A DNA stretch of 33,849 nt, taken from assembly GCA_949293405.1 (NCBI GenBank), contig CASFDI010000043.1:1-33849 (forward strand). The letters are read 5' to 3'. Below the pieces are notes generated by a model that did no database searches, was not told the DNA's origin, and saw only the letters and a list, made by a program, of their open reading frames with translations. The translations under genes were made by a program, and so were the position numbers. Below, piece after piece: positions 15,169 to 24,061 of this stretch. This DNA comes from an uncultured bacterium (GTDB lineage Bacteria > Bacillota > Clostridia > Oscillospirales > CAG-272). Within the stretch, counting starts at the first letter, position 1. Every line of letters begins with the position of its first letter.

Positions 15169-16026
15169 ATGAATGAACAACCGAGAACCGAACAGGATCG
15201 GACCGGCGGTGTAGGGCTTCACCGTCTGGCGGGGCAGGGGGTCATCTGCGCGGGTGTCTGGGAGGAGAATGCAGGGACGCTGATGCTGATCCGGAAGGGA
15301 AAAGCGGATGTGCGTGTCGGGGTAAAATGTGGTGTCTGCTGTGCCGGCGATGTGCTTTATATTCCGGCCGGCCTTGTATATCAGGTGACCTCTGAAGACA
15401 CGGCTTTGATATCCTGCCTCACTTTTTATATCGATCAGTTTGCAAAAGATATGGACCCGCTGGACCGTGAACTGTTGCAACTCTATTGCTCTCAGGCGCG
15501 CGCCCGGGGCGTCCGGTATCACGAAGGACATCCGGTCAGGGAACGCCTGGCGCAGCTGATCAGCGAATGCGAAGAAGAGTATTCTGCCTGTGAGCCGGGG
15601 TGGACTCTGGCGGTGCGCGGGTGCATGTTCCGCATTCTGACCTGTATGCTGCGCACCTACGGAGAGCAGAAAAAGGAAAATGAGCGTCAGGTTTATCATA
15701 ATGTCGATCGCCTGACCGAAGTGCTGGATATGATGCATGCAGATTTCCGCGAACATGTGCCGGTTGGCGCTTTTGCTGACAGGACGGGACTTTCTGCCGA
15801 TTATTTTACGCGTGTTTTCAAAGAAAGTGTCGGGGAAACTCCTGTTGAATATGTCAACGGAATCCGGATCAATCATGCCATGAAACTGCTTTGCGGTGAC
15901 AGAGATATCAGACAGATTGCGGCAGAATGCGGGTTTGGCAGCGCGGGGTATTTTTCAGAGGTTTTCCGTGCGATGACCGGAACCAGTCCCGCAGCATATC
16001 GCAGGAGCCTACACGCAGGACTCTGA
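15169..16026 (+). CDS. AraC-family transcriptional regulator with cupin sensor
   Basis: A 285-residue protein with an N-terminal cupin-like ligand-binding region (about 20-100, including GDVLYIPAGLVYQV) and a C-terminal AraC double helix-turn-helix (about 180-281: VGAFADRTGLSADYFTRVFKE and IRQIAAECGFGSAGYFSEVFRAMTGTSPAAYR). Such regulators usually bind sugars or related small molecules. I chose the ATG at 15169 because GGGGG at 15155-15159 is then properly spaced; the ATG at 15160 overlaps that sequence. It is divergent from the protease gene, and no metabolic gene set adjoins it, so the regulon cannot be guessed. Confidence 0.88.
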   Translation: MNEQPRTEQDRTGGVGLHRLAGQGVICAGVWEENAGTLMLIRKGKADVRVGVKCGVCCAGDVLYIPAGLVYQVTSEDTALISCLTFYIDQFAKDMDPLDRELLQLYCSQARARGVRYHEGHPVRERLAQLISECEEEYSACEPGWTLAVRGCMFRILTCMLRTYGEQKKENERQVYHNVDRLTEVLDMMHADFREHVPVGAFADRTGLSADYFTRVFKESVGETPVEYVNGIRINHAMKLLCGDRDIRQIAAECGFGSAGYFSEVFRAMTGTSPAAYRRSLHAGL

Positions 16027-16085
16027 GGAGCCGCCCTTTGTCTGCCCGCCGCCTGTCGGGAGCAGGCTTTCCACAAAGAAAGTGC

Positions 16086-16114
16086 TTGACAGCCCGCAGA
16101 TTGTGTTGTATAAT
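16086..16114 (+). promoter_or_regulatory. Perfect consensus promoter of the pyr operon
   Basis: TTGACA (16086-16091), exactly 17 bp, TATAAT (16109-16114). The leader from about 16121 to 16180 is only 60 nt. I see no PyrR-binding loop and no terminator-antiterminator pair in it, unlike the B. subtilis pyr operon. Confidence 0.85.
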
Positions 16115-16180
16115 ATTATGAAAACAAAAAGGCCGCCCTCAGTTGGACGACCGAAGGACAGAGCTTTTCAGGAGGCAAAT

Positions 16181-17455
16181 ATGCATTTGATATTTTCCGG
16201 AGCAACCGAAGTGGACGCGGGCGTGCGGCGCACGGTGGGTCAGACTTCCGCATTTGTTGCGGACGGCGTGTTTCCTGATCAGGATCTGTATGTGGATTTT
16301 TCTTCTTTTACCATATTTCCCGGTTTCGCCGATGTGCATGTGCATTTGCGTGAGCCGGGTTTTTCTTATAAGGAGACGATGGAGAGCGGAACAGCCGCGG
16401 GAGCCGCGGGTGGATACACCGATCTGTGCGCCATGCCCAACCTGGCACCGGTACCCGATTCCGCGGATTCCTTGCGTCAGCAGCTTCACCGCATTTCAGA
16501 AGGTGCCTGCATCCGTGTGCGTCCGTACGGCGCAATCACGCGCGGGGAAGCAGGAGCGGAACTTTCGGATTTTGATGCGATGGCTCCCTTTGTTGCGGGC
16601 CTTTCGGATGACGGACGTGGGGTGCAGTCCGAAGAGCTGATGCTGCAGGCTATGCGCCGGGCGCGCGAACTTGGTCTGATTATTGCCGCGCACTGCGAAG
16701 ACAACAGCCTTCTGCACGGCGGCTACATTCATGACGGCGCATATGCGGCAGCCCATGGGCACCGCGGGATCTGCTCGGAAAGTGAATACGGTCCCATCCG
16801 CCGCGATCTGGAACTGGTGCGCAAGACCGGTGTCGACTATCACATCTGCCATGTTTCCACCAAGGAGAGCGTGGAACTGATCCGCAGAGCCAAGGCGGAG
16901 GGACTGCCGGTGACCGCTGAGACTGCACCGCATTATCTGCTGATGGATGACACCATGCTGCAGGAGGATGGCCGGTTCAAAATGAATCCGCCGCTGCGCG
17001 GTCCCGAGGACCGTGAAGCGCTGCTGGCGGGACTGCTGGACGGGACCATCGACATGATCGCGACCGATCACGCGCCGCACAGTGCAGAAGAGAAGTCACG
17101 CGGACTTGCCGGCAGTCTGATGGGGGTGGTAGGTCTGGAGTGCGCGTTCCCGGTATTGTATACCCATCTGGTGCTCACCGGGATTCTGTCGCTTGAGCGT
17201 CTGGTGCACCTGATGAGTACTGCTCCCAGACGGCGCTTCTCTCTGCCGGAGGCTCGTTTCGGCGAGGGAGGCAGTTATACGGTTTACGACCTGAACCGGA
17301 CTTACCGCATTGATCCGGCGACTTTCCGCTCCAAGGGACGCAGTACTCCTTTCGCCGGATGGGAGGTCAAGGGAATGTGCATGATGACCGTGCTTGACGG
17401 AAAAGTGGTTTATATGCATCCCGATGTGATGAAACTGAGAAAGGAAACGGTATGA
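16181..17455 (+). CDS. pyrC: Dihydroorotase
   Basis: Cyclises carbamoyl-aspartate to dihydroorotate in UMP synthesis. The 424-residue type I enzyme has metal ligands in DVHVHLRE (His53, His55), the AMPN motif, GLSDDGRGV, AHCED, CHVSTKES and the catalytic TDHAPH. CAGGAGG lies 5 nt before the ATG at 16181; the open frame reaches to 16082, but that would include the promoter. It is the first gene of pyrC-K-D-F-E-B-I, and its stop overlaps the pyrK start (ATGA). Confidence 0.96.
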   Translation: MHLIFSGATEVDAGVRRTVGQTSAFVADGVFPDQDLYVDFSSFTIFPGFADVHVHLREPGFSYKETMESGTAAGAAGGYTDLCAMPNLAPVPDSADSLRQQLHRISEGACIRVRPYGAITRGEAGAELSDFDAMAPFVAGLSDDGRGVQSEELMLQAMRRARELGLIIAAHCEDNSLLHGGYIHDGAYAAAHGHRGICSESEYGPIRRDLELVRKTGVDYHICHVSTKESVELIRRAKAEGLPVTAETAPHYLLMDDTMLQEDGRFKMNPPLRGPEDREALLAGLLDGTIDMIATDHAPHSAEEKSRGLAGSLMGVVGLECAFPVLYTHLVLTGILSLERLVHLMSTAPRRRFSLPEARFGEGGSYTVYDLNRTYRIDPATFRSKGRSTPFAGWEVKGMCMMTVLDGKVVYMHPDVMKLRKETV

Positions 17456-18183
17456 CACAGGGGTATTACACGGTATTGGAAAACACGCCTCTGACCGATA
17501 CGGTCTGGCGCATGATCCTCAAGGGAGACACGACCGCGCTGACCGCCCCCGGACAGTTTGTAAATCTGAAAATTGACGGACTGTACCTGCGGCGCCCCAT
17601 TTCGGTCTGTGACTTCGGCCCGGACAGCCTGACCCTGCTCTACAAGACAGTAGGCGAGGGGACACGGCGCATGACCGCATACGCTCCGGGTGAGAAAATA
17701 GACCTGCTGTGCGGCCTGGGGAACGGATTCGACCTCTCGCTCAGCGGGGACAGGCCTCTTCTGATCGGAGGCGGCGTAGGGATCCCGCCGCTCTACCGGC
17801 TGGCTAAGGAGCTTCTGGAGCAGGGACGGACCGTACAGGTTATTCTGGGCTTCAATACTGCACAGGAGATTTTTTATGAAGACGAATTCCGCGCCCTGGG
17901 GGCGCAGGTGACGATTGCAACTGCGGATGGCTCGCGTGGCGTACACGGATTTGTTACGGATGCCATGGCAGGGCTTTCCTATACTTATTTTTACACCTGC
18001 GGACCGCTGCCCATGTATCATGCAATCGAACGGGTGGTCAGTGGAAGCGGACAGTACAGTTTTGAGGAGCGCATGGGGTGCGGATTCGGCGCCTGCATGG
18101 GATGTACCTGCAAGACCAAATACGGCAACAAAAGGATCTGCAAGGACGGTCCGGTGCTGAAACGGGAGGAAATTGTATGGTAA
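17452..18183 (+). CDS. pyrK: Dihydroorotate dehydrogenase electron transfer subunit
   Basis: Iron-sulfur flavoprotein that passes electrons from the class IB PyrD to NAD+. The 243-residue protein has the FAD-binding RRPISVCD near residue 45, an NAD-binding GGGVGIPPLY segment and the C-terminal [2Fe-2S] cysteine cluster MGCGFGACMGCTCK, with a fourth Cys in RICKDGP. It overlaps pyrC by 4 nt and pyrD by 7 nt, so the genes should be translationally coupled. Confidence 0.96.
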   Translation: MTQGYYTVLENTPLTDTVWRMILKGDTTALTAPGQFVNLKIDGLYLRRPISVCDFGPDSLTLLYKTVGEGTRRMTAYAPGEKIDLLCGLGNGFDLSLSGDRPLLIGGGVGIPPLYRLAKELLEQGRTVQVILGFNTAQEIFYEDEFRALGAQVTIATADGSRGVHGFVTDAMAGLSYTYFYTCGPLPMYHAIERVVSGSGQYSFEERMGCGFGACMGCTCKTKYGNKRICKDGPVLKREEIVW

Positions 18184-19088
18184 ACACGCAGGTGGATCTG
18201 TGCGGCATCCGGCTGGATAATCCGGTGATTCCGGCCAGCGGAACCTTCGGATACGGATATGAGTTTGCACAGCTTTACGACATCAATATACTGGGCAGCT
18301 TTTCTTTTAAGGGAACTACTGCCGAGCCCCGCTTCGGCAATCCGACGCCGCGCATTGCCGAGACACCGGGCGGCATGCTCAATGCAGTGGGACTGCAGAA
18401 TCCGGGCGTCGAGCGGGTTATTACGGAGGAATTGCCGCGGTTGCGTGCCTGCTTTCATAAACCGGTGATGGCGAACATATCGGGGTTTTCGGTTGAGGAG
18501 TATGCGCATGTGTGTGAGCGACTGGATGCCGAGGAGGGAATCGGCTGGTTTGAAGTCAATATATCCTGTCCCAATGTACATGGCGGCGGCATGAGTTTCG
18601 GGACTTCGCCTGAGGCAGCAGCACGCGTGACTGCAGCGGTGCGCCGGGTGACGAAAAAGCCCATTCTCATGAAACTTTCGCCCAATGTCACCTCCATATC
18701 CGAAATTGCGAAGGCCTGTGAAGCGGCCGGTGCTGACGGTCTCTCCCTGATCAATACCCTGACCGGCATGCGCATTGATCTCTGCCGTCGCCGTCCTGTT
18801 CTTGCCAATCGGACTGGCGGGCTTTCCGGACCGGCCGTGTTGCCGGTTGCCGTGCGGATGATCTACGAAGTGTATGAGGCGGTGAAAATTCCCATTGTCG
18901 GAATGGGCGGCGTCCGCAGTGCGGAGGATGTGATAGAGCTGATGCTTGCGGGGGCCACTGCGGTGGAAGTAGGAGCGGAAAACCTGGTAAATCCATATGC
19001 CTGCAAGCAGATTATTGAGTCGTTTGAACCGGTGATGCAGCAATATGGCATCACTTCACTGAGTGAACTGACAGGAGGAGCACACTGA
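18177..19088 (+). CDS. pyrD: Dihydroorotate dehydrogenase, class IB catalytic subunit
   Basis: Oxidises dihydroorotate to orotate using FMN. The 303-residue protein has NPVIPASGTFGYG near the start, the NAVGLQNPG motif, the active-site NISCPNVHGGG with the catalytic Cys that marks class I enzymes, and the FMN-phosphate segment GMGGVRSAEDV. The pyrK gene directly upstream identifies class IB, the NAD-linked form. GGGAGG lies 6 nt before the ATG at 18177. Its TGA shares a base with the pyrF ATG. Confidence 0.96.
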   Translation: MVNTQVDLCGIRLDNPVIPASGTFGYGYEFAQLYDINILGSFSFKGTTAEPRFGNPTPRIAETPGGMLNAVGLQNPGVERVITEELPRLRACFHKPVMANISGFSVEEYAHVCERLDAEEGIGWFEVNISCPNVHGGGMSFGTSPEAAARVTAAVRRVTKKPILMKLSPNVTSISEIAKACEAAGADGLSLINTLTGMRIDLCRRRPVLANRTGGLSGPAVLPVAVRMIYEVYEAVKIPIVGMGGVRSAEDVIELMLAGATAVEVGAENLVNPYACKQIIESFEPVMQQYGITSLSELTGGAH

Positions 19089-19786
19089 TGGGAAAAGATG
19101 TGATTGTTGCATGCGATTTTGCCAGCGGCAAGGAAGCACTGGCGTTTCTGGACCGTTTCACCGGAAGAAAGCCGTTTGTCAAGATCGGCATGGAACTGTT
19201 TTATGCGGAGGGGCCTGCGATTGTCCGCGAGATCAAGGCGCGCGGGCACAAAATTTTCCTGGATCTGAAACTGCACGATATCCCCAACACGGTCAGAAAG
19301 TCGATGGCAGTACTGTCAGGTCTGGATGTGGATATGACCAATCTGCACGCTGCCGGTACCGTTCAGATGATGGAGGCGGCGTTGGAAGGATTGACCAGGC
19401 CGGACGGTACACGGCCGCTTCTGATTGCGGTAACACAGTTGACTTCTACCAGTGAGGAACGGATGCGGGAAGAGTTGCTGATCCGTGAACCGATCGGAGA
19501 GGTGGTCATGCACTATGCACAGAACGCCAAGCGGGCAGGACTGGACGGTGTGGTGTGTTCGCCGCTTGAGGCGCGAGGGGTGCATGAGGCATGCGGTGCG
19601 GCATTTCTGACCGTAACACCCGGTGTGCGCTTTGCCGACGGGGAAAAGGGGGACCAGGTGCGCGTGATGACGCCCGAGCAGGCTCGGCTGGTCGGTTCGG
19701 ATTACATTGTGGTCGGGCGTCCGATCACCGCCGCGTCCGATCCGGTTGCGGCATACGAACGCTGTGTCAGAGAATTTGTGGACTGA
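19088..19786 (+). CDS. pyrF: Orotidine 5'-phosphate decarboxylase
   Basis: Makes UMP from OMP. The 232-residue protein matches the group I (Bacillus-type) enzyme: ACDFASGKEAL, KIGMELFYAEG, the catalytic FLDLKLHDIPNTV with the Asp-Lys-Asp set, and the C-terminal phosphate-binding VVGRPITAASDP. AGGAG in the pyrD end serves as its ribosome binding site, and a 16-nt gap separates it from pyrE. Confidence 0.97.
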   Translation: MGKDVIVACDFASGKEALAFLDRFTGRKPFVKIGMELFYAEGPAIVREIKARGHKIFLDLKLHDIPNTVRKSMAVLSGLDVDMTNLHAAGTVQMMEAALEGLTRPDGTRPLLIAVTQLTSTSEERMREELLIREPIGEVVMHYAQNAKRAGLDGVVCSPLEARGVHEACGAAFLTVTPGVRFADGEKGDQVRVMTPEQARLVGSDYIVVGRPITAASDPVAAYERCVREFVD

Positions 19787-19802
19787 GAAAGGATACGGAA
19801 AG

Positions 19803-20450
19803 ATGGAACAACTGGAAAAAGTGATTGCAAAGGATCTGCTTCGGATTCAGGCCGTGTTTTTCAGACCGGATCAGCCCTTTACCTGGGCGAGCGGGATCAA
19901 GAGTCCGGTGTACTGCGACAACCGGCTGACCCTCTCCGATCCTGCCGTGCGTACGCATGTAGAGGAAGGGCTGGCGGATGTGGTACGGCGTTTCTATCCG
20001 GACGCACAGGCGCTGATGGGCACCTCTACTGCAGGAATCGCCCACGCGGCCATTACCGCGCATCTGATGGGTCTGCCGATGGGGTATGTCCGTTCGGGCG
20101 CTAAAGATCACGGCAGGCAGAACCGCATTGAGGGGCGGCTTGTACCGGGAGAGCGCGTGGTGGTCATTGAGGACCTGATTTCCACCGGCGGCAGTGTGCT
20201 GGAAGTGGTGGAGGCACTCCGTGAGGAGGGGGCCGAGGTGCTGGGAATCGCCAGTATCTTCACATACGGGATGAAGAAAGGACTGGAACGCCTTGCGGCT
20301 GCCGATGTACGCAATGTCAGTCTGACCAATTTTGATGTTGTGGCGGCTGTGGCTGCCGAGACCGGATACATCCGTGCGGAAGATGTTCAGCGCCTGATCC
20401 GTTTCCGGGATAATCCTTCTGATGAAAGCTGGATCGGAGGGGCTGTATGA
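19803..20450 (+). CDS. pyrE: Orotate phosphoribosyltransferase
   Basis: Joins orotate to PRPP to form OMP. The 215-residue protein has SGIKSPVYCDNR for orotate binding, the flexible loop around RSGAKDHGRQNRIEG, and the PRPP-binding motif VVVIEDLISTGGS. The ATG at 19803 has GAAAGG a few bases upstream. Its stop overlaps the pyrB start by 4 nt. Confidence 0.96.
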   Translation: MEQLEKVIAKDLLRIQAVFFRPDQPFTWASGIKSPVYCDNRLTLSDPAVRTHVEEGLADVVRRFYPDAQALMGTSTAGIAHAAITAHLMGLPMGYVRSGAKDHGRQNRIEGRLVPGERVVVIEDLISTGGSVLEVVEALREEGAEVLGIASIFTYGMKKGLERLAAADVRNVSLTNFDVVAAVAAETGYIRAEDVQRLIRFRDNPSDESWIGGAV

Positions 20451-21373
20451 GAGGCCTGAACAATATCACCGACCTGTCACCTGCTGAAATCGACGACCTG
20501 ATCCGGGTTGCAGAAGATATCATGACGCATCCCGACCGGTACGCCGATGCGTGCCGGGGGAAAAAACTGGCGACCCTGTTTTTTGAGCCTTCGACGCGCA
20601 CCCGGCTGAGCTTTGAAGCGGCCATGTATGAGCTCGGTGGGAATGTGTTGGGCTTTTCAGAGGCACAGAGTTCTTCTGCCGCTAAAGGGGAAAGTGTTGC
20701 CGACACGGCCAAAACCGTTTCCTGCTATGCCGACATCATTGCCATGCGGCATCCCAAGGAAGGAGCGCCTCTTGTGGCGGCACAGCATGCCGGCATTCCG
20801 GTGATCAACGCGGGAGACGGAGGCCATAATCACCCGACCCAGACCTTGGCGGATCTGCTGACCATTCACCGGGAACGGGGGCGGTTCGAGGGACTGACCG
20901 TAGGCTTCTGCGGAGACCTGAAATTCGGTCGGACGGTGCATTCCCTCATCACTGCTCTCTGCCGGTATTCCGATATCCGGGTGGTGCTGATTTCGCCTGA
21001 CGAGCTTCGCCTGCCCGGATATGTCAAGCAGGATGTCCTGCAGGCTTCGGGTACGCCGTTTACGGAAACGACAGATCTGCTCGGTGTGATGCCGCAGCTG
21101 GATATTCTGTATATGACCCGTGTCCAGCGGGAACGCTTCTTCAACGAAGAAGATTATCTGCGCCTGAAAGACAGTTATATCCTGACTCCGGAAAAACTGA
21201 CAGAAGCCCGGCCGGATCTGGTGATCATGCATCCGCTGCCGCGTGTCAATGAAATATCGGTCCGGATCGACAGCGATCCGCGCGCGGCATACTTCAAACA
21301 GGTACTCTACGGAAAATTCATCCGCATGGCGCTGATTCTGAAACTGCTGAATATCCATGTGAAGGAGGAATAA
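20447..21373 (+). CDS. pyrB: Aspartate carbamoyltransferase catalytic subunit
   Basis: Makes carbamoyl-aspartate, the committed step of pyrimidine synthesis. The 308-residue protein carries the carbamoyl-phosphate motif FFEPSTRTRLSFE, the 80s loop SSAAKGES, GHNHPTQTLADLLTI and MHPLPRVNEI. The pyrI gene two bases downstream shows that it forms the allosteric, two-subunit enzyme type. Confidence 0.97.
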   Translation: MRGLNNITDLSPAEIDDLIRVAEDIMTHPDRYADACRGKKLATLFFEPSTRTRLSFEAAMYELGGNVLGFSEAQSSSAAKGESVADTAKTVSCYADIIAMRHPKEGAPLVAAQHAGIPVINAGDGGHNHPTQTLADLLTIHRERGRFEGLTVGFCGDLKFGRTVHSLITALCRYSDIRVVLISPDELRLPGYVKQDVLQASGTPFTETTDLLGVMPQLDILYMTRVQRERFFNEEDYLRLKDSYILTPEKLTEARPDLVIMHPLPRVNEISVRIDSDPRAAYFKQVLYGKFIRMALILKLLNIHVKEE

Positions 21374-21375
21374 GG

Positions 21376-21795
21376 ATGCATATTGATTCGATACAGAACG
21401 GTATTGTGATCGATCATATCACTGCCGGGCAGGGCATGGAACTGTATCGCCTGCTCGGTCTTGACGCTCTGACCTGTTCGGTGGCTCTGATCAAAAATGT
21501 CAACAGCCGGAAGATGGGCAAGAAGGATATTATCAAGATTGACGCTGATATGACGCTCAACATGGATATTCTGGGATTTGTGGATCCGGATGTAACAGTG
21601 GATATCATCCGCGGCGGGGAACTGGTGGAAAAGCGGAAGATTGATCTGCCGCAGACCCTTACCAATGTCCTGACCTGCAAAAATCCGCGTTGCATAACTG
21701 CGACCGAGCAGGAACTGGATCAGGTATTCCGCCTTACCGATCCGGTGCACCGGGTTTACCGCTGCATCTACTGCGATACTTCTCACAAGCGCTGA
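21376..21795 (+). CDS. pyrI: Aspartate carbamoyltransferase regulatory subunit
   Basis: A 139-residue subunit that binds nucleotide effectors and holds catalytic trimers together. The nucleotide-binding N-terminal domain (residues 1-95) has VIDHITAGQG and ALIKNVNSRKMGKKDIIKI. The zinc domain has four cysteines, CKNPRC and CIYC. AAGGAGGAATAAGG around the pyrB stop supplies the ribosome binding site. It is the last gene of the operon, before a strong hairpin. Confidence 0.96.
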   Translation: MHIDSIQNGIVIDHITAGQGMELYRLLGLDALTCSVALIKNVNSRKMGKKDIIKIDADMTLNMDILGFVDPDVTVDIIRGGELVEKRKIDLPQTLTNVLTCKNPRCITATEQELDQVFRLTDPVHRVYRCIYCDTSHKR

Positions 21796-21816
21796 CTGCG
21801 GGCCATCTCATCAATA

Positions 21817-21870
21817 AAAACGATTCCTCCGCGCTGTCTTCAGGGACGCGCGGGGGAATCGTTTTGTTTT
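21817..21870. terminator. Bidirectional terminator between pyrI and clpX
   Basis: AAAACGATTCC (21817-21827) pairs with GGAATCGTTTT (21855-21865), with further GC-rich pairing inside and T/A runs on both sides. It separates the converging pyr and clp operons. Confidence 0.85.
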
Positions 21871-21879
21871 CTATGGGAG

Positions 21880-23211
21880 TTATACGGCAGTTTCGTTTGC
21901 TTTCACTGCCTCTGCGGTGCGTGCGGGTGCCTCTTTTACAGGAGGCGGGCCGTATTCAATGCGTACCGGACCGGTTCCGTTGATGAAGTCGGCCGTAATG
22001 GTGATCTTGCGAACCGTGGGGTCGGAGGGGATGTTGAACATCAGCTCCTGCATCGCCTGTTCCATAATGGAACGCAGTCCGCGTGCGCCGATCTCACGCT
22101 CAATTGCTTTATGAGCGATGGCGCGGAAAGCATCTTCTTCAAACTCCAGTTCGACCTGATCCATGGCAAACAGTTTCTTGTACTGCTTATACATGGCGTT
22201 TTTGGGTTCTTTGATGATGCGTACAAGCGCGTCTTCATCCAGATTATCCAGCGTGACAATCACCGGCATTCTGCCTACCAGTTCCGGAATCAGACCGTAT
22301 TTGACAATGTCGTGCGCGGTTACATCGGTGTAAACGCCGCGTTCAATCTTTTCCTTGCGGCTGCGCACCTCTCCTCCGAAACCTACGGTTTTGGCGCCCT
22401 GGCGGTGTTCAATCACTTCTTCCAATCCTTCAAAGGCGCCTCCGCAGATGAACAGAATATTTTCGGTATTGATCTGGATAAACTCCTGGTTGGGATGCTT
22501 ACGGCCTCCCTGGGGAGGGACATTGGATACCGTTCCTTCCAGAATTTTCAGCAGTGCTTGCTGTACACCTTCACCCGATACATCACGGGTGATGGAGCGG
22601 TTCTCCCCTTTGCGTGAGATCTTGTCAATCTCATCAATATAAATGATGCCGCGTTCTGCCAGTTCCACATCGTAATCCGCTGCCTGAATCAGGCGCAGCA
22701 GAATATTTTCGACATCTTCGCCGACATAGCCGGCCTCGGTCAGTGTGGTGGCATCCGCAATGGCGAAGGGCACCTGCATGGATTTCGCAAGAGTCTGTGC
22801 CAGGTAGGTTTTCCCGACGCCGGTAGGACCCAGCAGCAGGACATTGGATTTCTGCAGTTCTACTCCGTCGTCTGCGGGGGCATCGGTCTTGTTCTTCTTC
22901 TGTTCATCACGGCCCAGAATGCGCTTGTAATGATTATAGACCGCCACCGACAGGGCGCGCTTCGCTGCATCCTGTCCGATGACATATTCGTCCAGCATGG
23001 CCTTGATGTCCTTCGGCTTCGGGATGGTTTCATAGGTAAGTCCGGGGGCGTGTTCGCCCCGGGCTTCTTCCATGCTCTCCCGGATCAGTTCCTGACAGGC
23101 ATCCACACAGTCATTGCAGATATAAATGCCTGTCGGGGAAGGGATCAGGAACAGCACCTGCTTTTCGGTTCTGCCGCAGAAGGAACAGCGGCGGTTGGAT
23201 TCTCCTCGCAT
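21880..23211 (-). CDS. clpX: ATP-dependent Clp protease ATP-binding subunit ClpX
   Basis: AAA+ unfoldase that feeds substrates to ClpP. The 443-residue protein has the N-terminal C4 zinc domain (Cys9, Cys12, Cys32, Cys35), Walker A GPTGVGKT at 128-135, Walker [11 protein letters not shown], and the conserved RKHP and GRMPVIV segments. The IGF-type loop for ClpP docking reads VGFGGEV here. It follows clpP by 24 nt in the order tig-clpP-clpX, as in many bacteria. Confidence 0.98.
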   Translation of the reverse strand: MRGESNRRCSFCGRTEKQVLFLIPSPTGIYICNDCVDACQELIRESMEEARGEHAPGLTYETIPKPKDIKAMLDEYVIGQDAAKRALSVAVYNHYKRILGRDEQKKNKTDAPADDGVELQKSNVLLLGPTGVGKTYLAQTLAKSMQVPFAIADATTLTEAGYVGEDVENILLRLIQAADYDVELAERGIIYIDEIDKISRKGENRSITRDVSGEGVQQALLKILEGTVSNVPPQGGRKHPNQEFIQINTENILFICGGAFEGLEEVIEHRQGAKTVGFGGEVRSRKEKIERGVYTDVTAHDIVKYGLIPELVGRMPVIVTLDNLDEDALVRIIKEPKNAMYKQYKKLFAMDQVELEFEEDAFRAIAHKAIEREIGARGLRSIMEQAMQELMFNIPSDPTVRKITITADFINGTGPVRIEYGPPPVKEAPARTAEAVKANETAV

Positions 23212-23235
23212 GTATCTGACCTTTCTTGCTATCTG

Positions 23236-23838
23236 TCAGGACTTCTTGGGTTCGTCGGTACGCTTCGCAAGAACATGATCCACCAGTCCGTAGTTGCACG
23301 CTTCTTCGGCGGTCATGAAATTGTCCCGTTCGGTATCTCTGACGATGGTTTCATAGTCTTTACCGGTCTGCTCGGACAGGATCCGGTTGAGTTTCTCGCG
23401 GATGCGCAGAATATGGTCGGCATGAATCTTGATATCTGATGCCTGTCCCTGCATGCCGCCCAAAGGCTGATGAATCATAATCTCGCTGTTGGGCAGGGCA
23501 AACCGCTTTCCTTTGGTACCCGATGAAAGCAGGAATGCACCCATACTGGCCGCCATCCCGATGCAATAAGTGGAGACATCGCATTTGATGAAATTCATGG
23601 TGTCATAAATCGCCATTCCCGCAGAAATCGATCCTCCGGGGCTGTTGATATAAAAATGGATATCCTTGTCAGGATCCTGCGTTTCCAGAAACAGCATCTG
23701 GGCAACTACCAGGGAAGCGGTGGTATCGTTCACTTCGTCCGCAAGGAAAACAATACGGTCGTTAAGCAGTCGGGAATAAATGTCATAGGACCGTTCGCCC
23801 CGGCTGGTCTGTTCAATGACCATTGGTACAAGTGGCAT
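23236..23838 (-). CDS. clpP: ATP-dependent Clp protease proteolytic subunit
   Basis: Serine peptidase of the ClpXP complex. The 200-residue protein has the catalytic Ser98 in [11 protein letters not shown] and His123 in MIHQPLGG, with [17 protein letters not shown] before them. AGGAGG lies 7 nt before the ATG at 23838; the longer frame to 23871 lacks a ribosome binding site. It is encoded between trigger factor and clpX. Confidence 0.98.
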   Translation of the reverse strand: MPLVPMVIEQTSRGERSYDIYSRLLNDRIVFLADEVNDTTASLVVAQMLFLETQDPDKDIHFYINSPGGSISAGMAIYDTMNFIKCDVSTYCIGMAASMGAFLLSSGTKGKRFALPNSEIMIHQPLGGMQGQASDIKIHADHILRIREKLNRILSEQTGKDYETIVRDTERDNFMTAEEACNYGLVDHVLAKRTDEPKKS

Positions 23839-23920
23839 GGGAAATCCTCCTTTTCGGTTGGTATGTCTCATTAGGATGAAAGAGGGACGATACCCAAGGC
23901 ACCGCCCCTCATGTGCGCCT

Positions 23921-24061
23921 TTATTCGGCGTCTTTTTTCTTGGATGTGGTTTTTGCAGGTTTTTCGCTGTCAGCAGCTTTCTTGGTAGCCGACTTCTTTG
24001 CAGGCTTCTCAGCGTCGTCGGCAGCAGCCTTCTTGGTTGCCGGCTTCTTCGCGGGTTTCTC
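23921..24061 (-). repeat. Three imperfect direct repeats encoding the tig tail
   Basis: About 46 codons at the 3' end of tig form three units of 17, 15 and 14 codons beginning EKPAK. The first two keep ATKKAA at the same place. The DNA is repetitive as well as the protein, so copy number may vary between strains. Confidence 0.8.

Noticed and set aside
16038..16077. Possible terminator after the second AraC regulator (CTTTGT...ACAAAG with GCCTG/CAGGC inside)
   Set aside because: The inner and outer stems are short and separated by unpaired bases, and no proper T run follows, so I did not call it.
16121..16180. PyrR-type attenuator in the pyr leader
   Set aside because: The leader is too short for an antiterminator-terminator pair, and the conserved PyrR-binding loop sequence is not present.
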